DNA from: CAYZED01 sp964477445
GTDB lineage: Bacteria > Bacillota > Clostridia > Lutisporales > Lutisporaceae
Assembly: GCA_964477445.1 (NCBI GenBank)
Contig: CAYZED010000018.1
Location: forward strand, 1 to 52,931
Direction: 5' to 3'
DNA length: 52,931 bases
Part shown: positions 50,871 to 52,931 of the stretch, in pieces
How the letters are laid out: each line of letters starts with the position of its first letter
How positions within the stretch are numbered: the stretch's first letter is position 1
Notes under the pieces: generated by a model
What the model was told of the DNA's origin: nothing
Database searches by the model: none
The model's input: the letters and a program-made list of their open reading frames with translations, nothing else
Made by a program: the position numbers and the translations under genes

Positions 50871-51344
50871 TTGAATAAAGAATTGATAATTACAGTTGAA
50901 GGACTTGAGAAACTTGAGAAAGAACTTGAGCACAGAAAAATCTCTAGAGGAGAAGTAGCAGAGCGTATTAAATTAGCGCGTGAATTTGGGGATATCTCTG
51001 AAAACGCCGAATATGATGAAGCAAAAAATGAACAGGCTTTTCTTGAAGGTGAAATCGCAAAAATCGAAAAACAGCTAAAAAATGTTAAAGTTGTTGATGA
51101 AGATGAAGTTTCAACTGAATCAGTTAGCGTAGGTTGCTGGGTTAAAGTAAGTGAAAATGGTGGAGACGTAGAGAATTATCATATAGTTGGCTCTATGGAA
51201 GCTGATCCATTTGAAATGAAAATTTCTAATGAATCCCCTGTAGGAATGGCATTAATGTATAGAAAAGTTGGAGAAATAGTCGAGGTAATACTCCCTTATG
51301 GAATAACAACTTTGAAAATTTTAGAAATAAACAAACAAGGATAG
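50871..51344 (+). CDS. greA: Transcription elongation factor GreA
   Basis: This 157-residue factor rescues backtracked RNA polymerase. The N-terminal coiled coil contains the catalytic acidic tip (LAREFGDISENAEYDEAKNEQ, shown here as AREFGDISENAEYDEAK), and the C-terminal FKBP-like domain ends VILPYGITTLKILEI. It starts with TTG behind TAGGAGG and lies 11 bases before lysS, the usual pairing. Confidence 0.95.
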   Translation: MNKELIITVEGLEKLEKELEHRKISRGEVAERIKLAREFGDISENAEYDEAKNEQAFLEGEIAKIEKQLKNVKVVDEDEVSTESVSVGCWVKVSENGGDVENYHIVGSMEADPFEMKISNESPVGMALMYRKVGEIVEVILPYGITTLKILEINKQG

Positions 51345-51355
51345 GAGCACGTTTT

Positions 51356-52868
51356 ATGAGTGAAATAGATATTAGTCTAAGTGAACAACAAAAAATTAGA
51401 AGAGAAAAGTTTGAGGAATTAAAAGCTATTGGCAGAAATCCATTTGATATAGTTAAATATGATCAAACTCACCACTCGAAGGATGTAAAAGAAAATTTTG
51501 AAGAACTCGAAGGGAAAGATGTTTGTGTAGCTGGAAGAATTATGACTTTCAGAGATATGGGAAAAGCTTCTTTTATCGATATTCAAGATAGATATGGAAG
51601 AGTTCAGATTTATGTTAAGTCCGATGATTTAGGCGCTGATGAATATGGTTATATTAAACACTATGATATCGGGGATATTATTGGCATAAAGGGTTTTGTT
51701 TTTAGAACAAAAAGAGGTGAAATATCAATACATGGGAAAGAAGTCACACTTTTGACTAAGGCAATGCAGCCTCTACCAGAAAAATTCCATGGGCTTAAAG
51801 ATATGGATATGAGATATCGTCAGAGATATACAGATCTTATAATGAATAAAGAAGTTATGGATACTTTTCTTAATCGAACAAAAATTATTAAAGCAGTACG
51901 AGAGAAAAGTATCCATAACTTCNNNNNNNNNNGATAATAGAGATTATGTCGAAGTTGACACTCCGATTCTTGCGACAATAGCGTCAGGGGCTGCAGCAAG
52001 ACCATTTAGGACACATTCAAATGCTCTTGATTTGGAAGTCTATTTAAGAATTGCGACAGAACTTTATTTAAAAAGATGTATAGTTGGTGGTATGGAACGC
52101 GTTTATGAAATGGGCAAAGACTTCAGGAATGAAGGCTTAAGCGTAAGACACAACCCAGAATTCACTATGATTGAACTATATCAAGCATACGCAGATTATA
52201 ATGATATGATGGAGCTTTGCGAAAACCTTATTGCTTTTTGTTGTGAAAAAATTCATGGAACCACCAAGGTCGTTTATCAAGGAACAGAATTGGATTTTGC
52301 TCCTCCGTGGAGAAGGCTTACGATGATGGATGCAGTTAAAGAATATGGGAAAATCGATTTTAACGAGATAAAAACAGTTGAAGAAGCACGTGAAATAGCA
52401 ATAAAATATGATTTAGAAAACGATTTAAAAAAGGATCTTAAAGATAGCTCAAAGGGAGACATATTAAATGCTGCTTTTGAGAAATTTGCTGAAGAACATT
52501 TAATTCAACCAACTTTCATTATTGATTATCCGACTGAAATTTCGCCACTCACAAAACAAAAACCAGGTGATCCAACGATGACAGAACGTTTTGAGGCTTT
52601 CTGTTTTGCTAGAGAAATTGCGAATGCATATTCGGAATTAAATGACCCAATCATCCAAAGAGATAGATTTGCTCAACAGGCGAATGAAAAAGCACTTGGT
52701 GATGATGAAGCTTATATGATGGATGAAGATTTCTGTAATAGTCTTGAAGTTGGAATGCCACCTACAGGCGGTATGGGAATTGGTATTGACAGAATTATTA
52801 TGTTCTTGACGAATGCTTATTCCATAAGAGATGTAATACTATTCCCTATGATGAAACCAGAAGCATGA
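51356..52868 (+). CDS. lysS: Lysyl-tRNA synthetase LysS, interrupted by an assembly gap
   Basis: This class II lysyl-tRNA synthetase charges tRNA-Lys. The N-terminal OB-fold (residues about 55-150) precedes the catalytic domain with ASGAAARPF, motif 2 region FRNEGLSVRHNPEFTMIE and motif 3 GIGIDRIIMF. Ten N at 51923-51932 split the reading frame: the part before ends at HNF and the part after begins DNRDYVEVDTPIL in another frame. Family sequences have about one residue between these, so the gap is probably about 3 bases and the ten N are a placeholder. The gene is likely intact in the organism. Confidence 0.93.
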
Positions 52869-52889
52869 GCATTAATAAAGTGACTCTTT

Positions 52890-52925
52890 CGACTGAAAAG
52901 CGGCCATAGTCGCTTTAAAAAGTCG
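52890..52925 (+). terminator. Hairpin after lysS
   Basis: CGACT and AAAGCG (52890-52902) pair with CGCTTT (52911-52916) and AGTCG (52921-52925). The window ends before a T-run can be seen, so it is only a probable terminator. Confidence 0.45.
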
Positions 52926-52931
52926 ATATTA

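Noticed and set aside
51356..52868. lysS as a frameshifted pseudogene
   Set aside because: The frame change coincides with the run of N and the flanking protein sequence is fully conserved.

Overview
The window is low-GC DNA from a Gram-positive anaerobe, most likely an amino-acid- or organic-acid-fermenting member of the Clostridia. The evidence is strong Shine-Dalgarno sites (GGAGG), many TTG starts, sigma-A promoters of the TTGACA-17-TATAAT type, a clostridial-style Ech hydrogenase, and the conserved mfd-yabN-rqcP-divIC-yabR-tilS-hpt-ftsH-coaX-dus-greA-lysS gene order of Firmicutes. The sporulation genes that share this neighbourhood in Bacillus (spoVT, yabP, yabQ, spoIIE) are not in their usual slots, which suggests a non-sporulating lineage. 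I cannot name the genus.

Layout. 1-1534: a repeat-rich stretch and an orphan AAA_14/DUF4143 ATPase on the minus strand. 1700-13600: a one-direction cluster for energy-converting [NiFe] hydrogenase (echABCDEF) and a full set of maturation genes (hypA, hypB, hypF, hypC, hypD, hypE), preceded by a promoter and a terminator-like leader. 13700-18950: an unknown membrane protein, ftsE, ftsX, an M23 hydrolase with coiled coil, and a CtpA protease, ending in a clear terminator. 18990-20180 (minus): a cation exchanger behind a probable yybP-ykoY manganese riboswitch. 20281-33780: mfd, prsA-like foldase, yabN/mazG, HU, rqcP, divIC, yabR, three tRNA genes (Leu-UAA, initiator fMet, elongator Met), hydE, tilS, hpt, ftsH. 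34040-40058: a B12-dependent methylmalonyl-CoA module (split mutase, MeaB, epimerase, MmdA carboxyltransferase, small MmdD/E-like subunit, biotin carrier), followed by birA, a WG-repeat protein, coaX and dusB.

45404-50594 holds the most interesting locus. It has an ABC exporter, a 59-residue peptide whose first half fits the lasso-peptide leader motif position by position and whose second half is an (Asn-Gly)12-Asn tract, a small two-helix membrane protein, and a convergent overlapping operon encoding a PqqD-like recognition protein (B1), a transglutaminase-like leader peptidase (B2), an HPr-kinase-like enzyme and a nucleotidyltransferase. The lasso cyclase (asparagine-synthetase-like C protein) is absent, and the core has no Asp/Glu at ring positions 7-9. 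This looks like a lasso-derived RiPP pathway making something other than a lasso. greA and lysS follow from a strong promoter; lysS is interrupted by a 10-N assembly gap.

Two sequence habits recur. Short tandem repeats (units of about 11-23 bases) fill several intergenic junctions, and in-frame low-complexity insertions occur between or beside conserved domains of HypB, HypF, HydE, BirA and the HPr-kinase-like protein. A conserved element of about 44 bases occurs twice, just after terminators and upstream of two unrelated small genes (rqcP and the small membrane protein of the RiPP locus).
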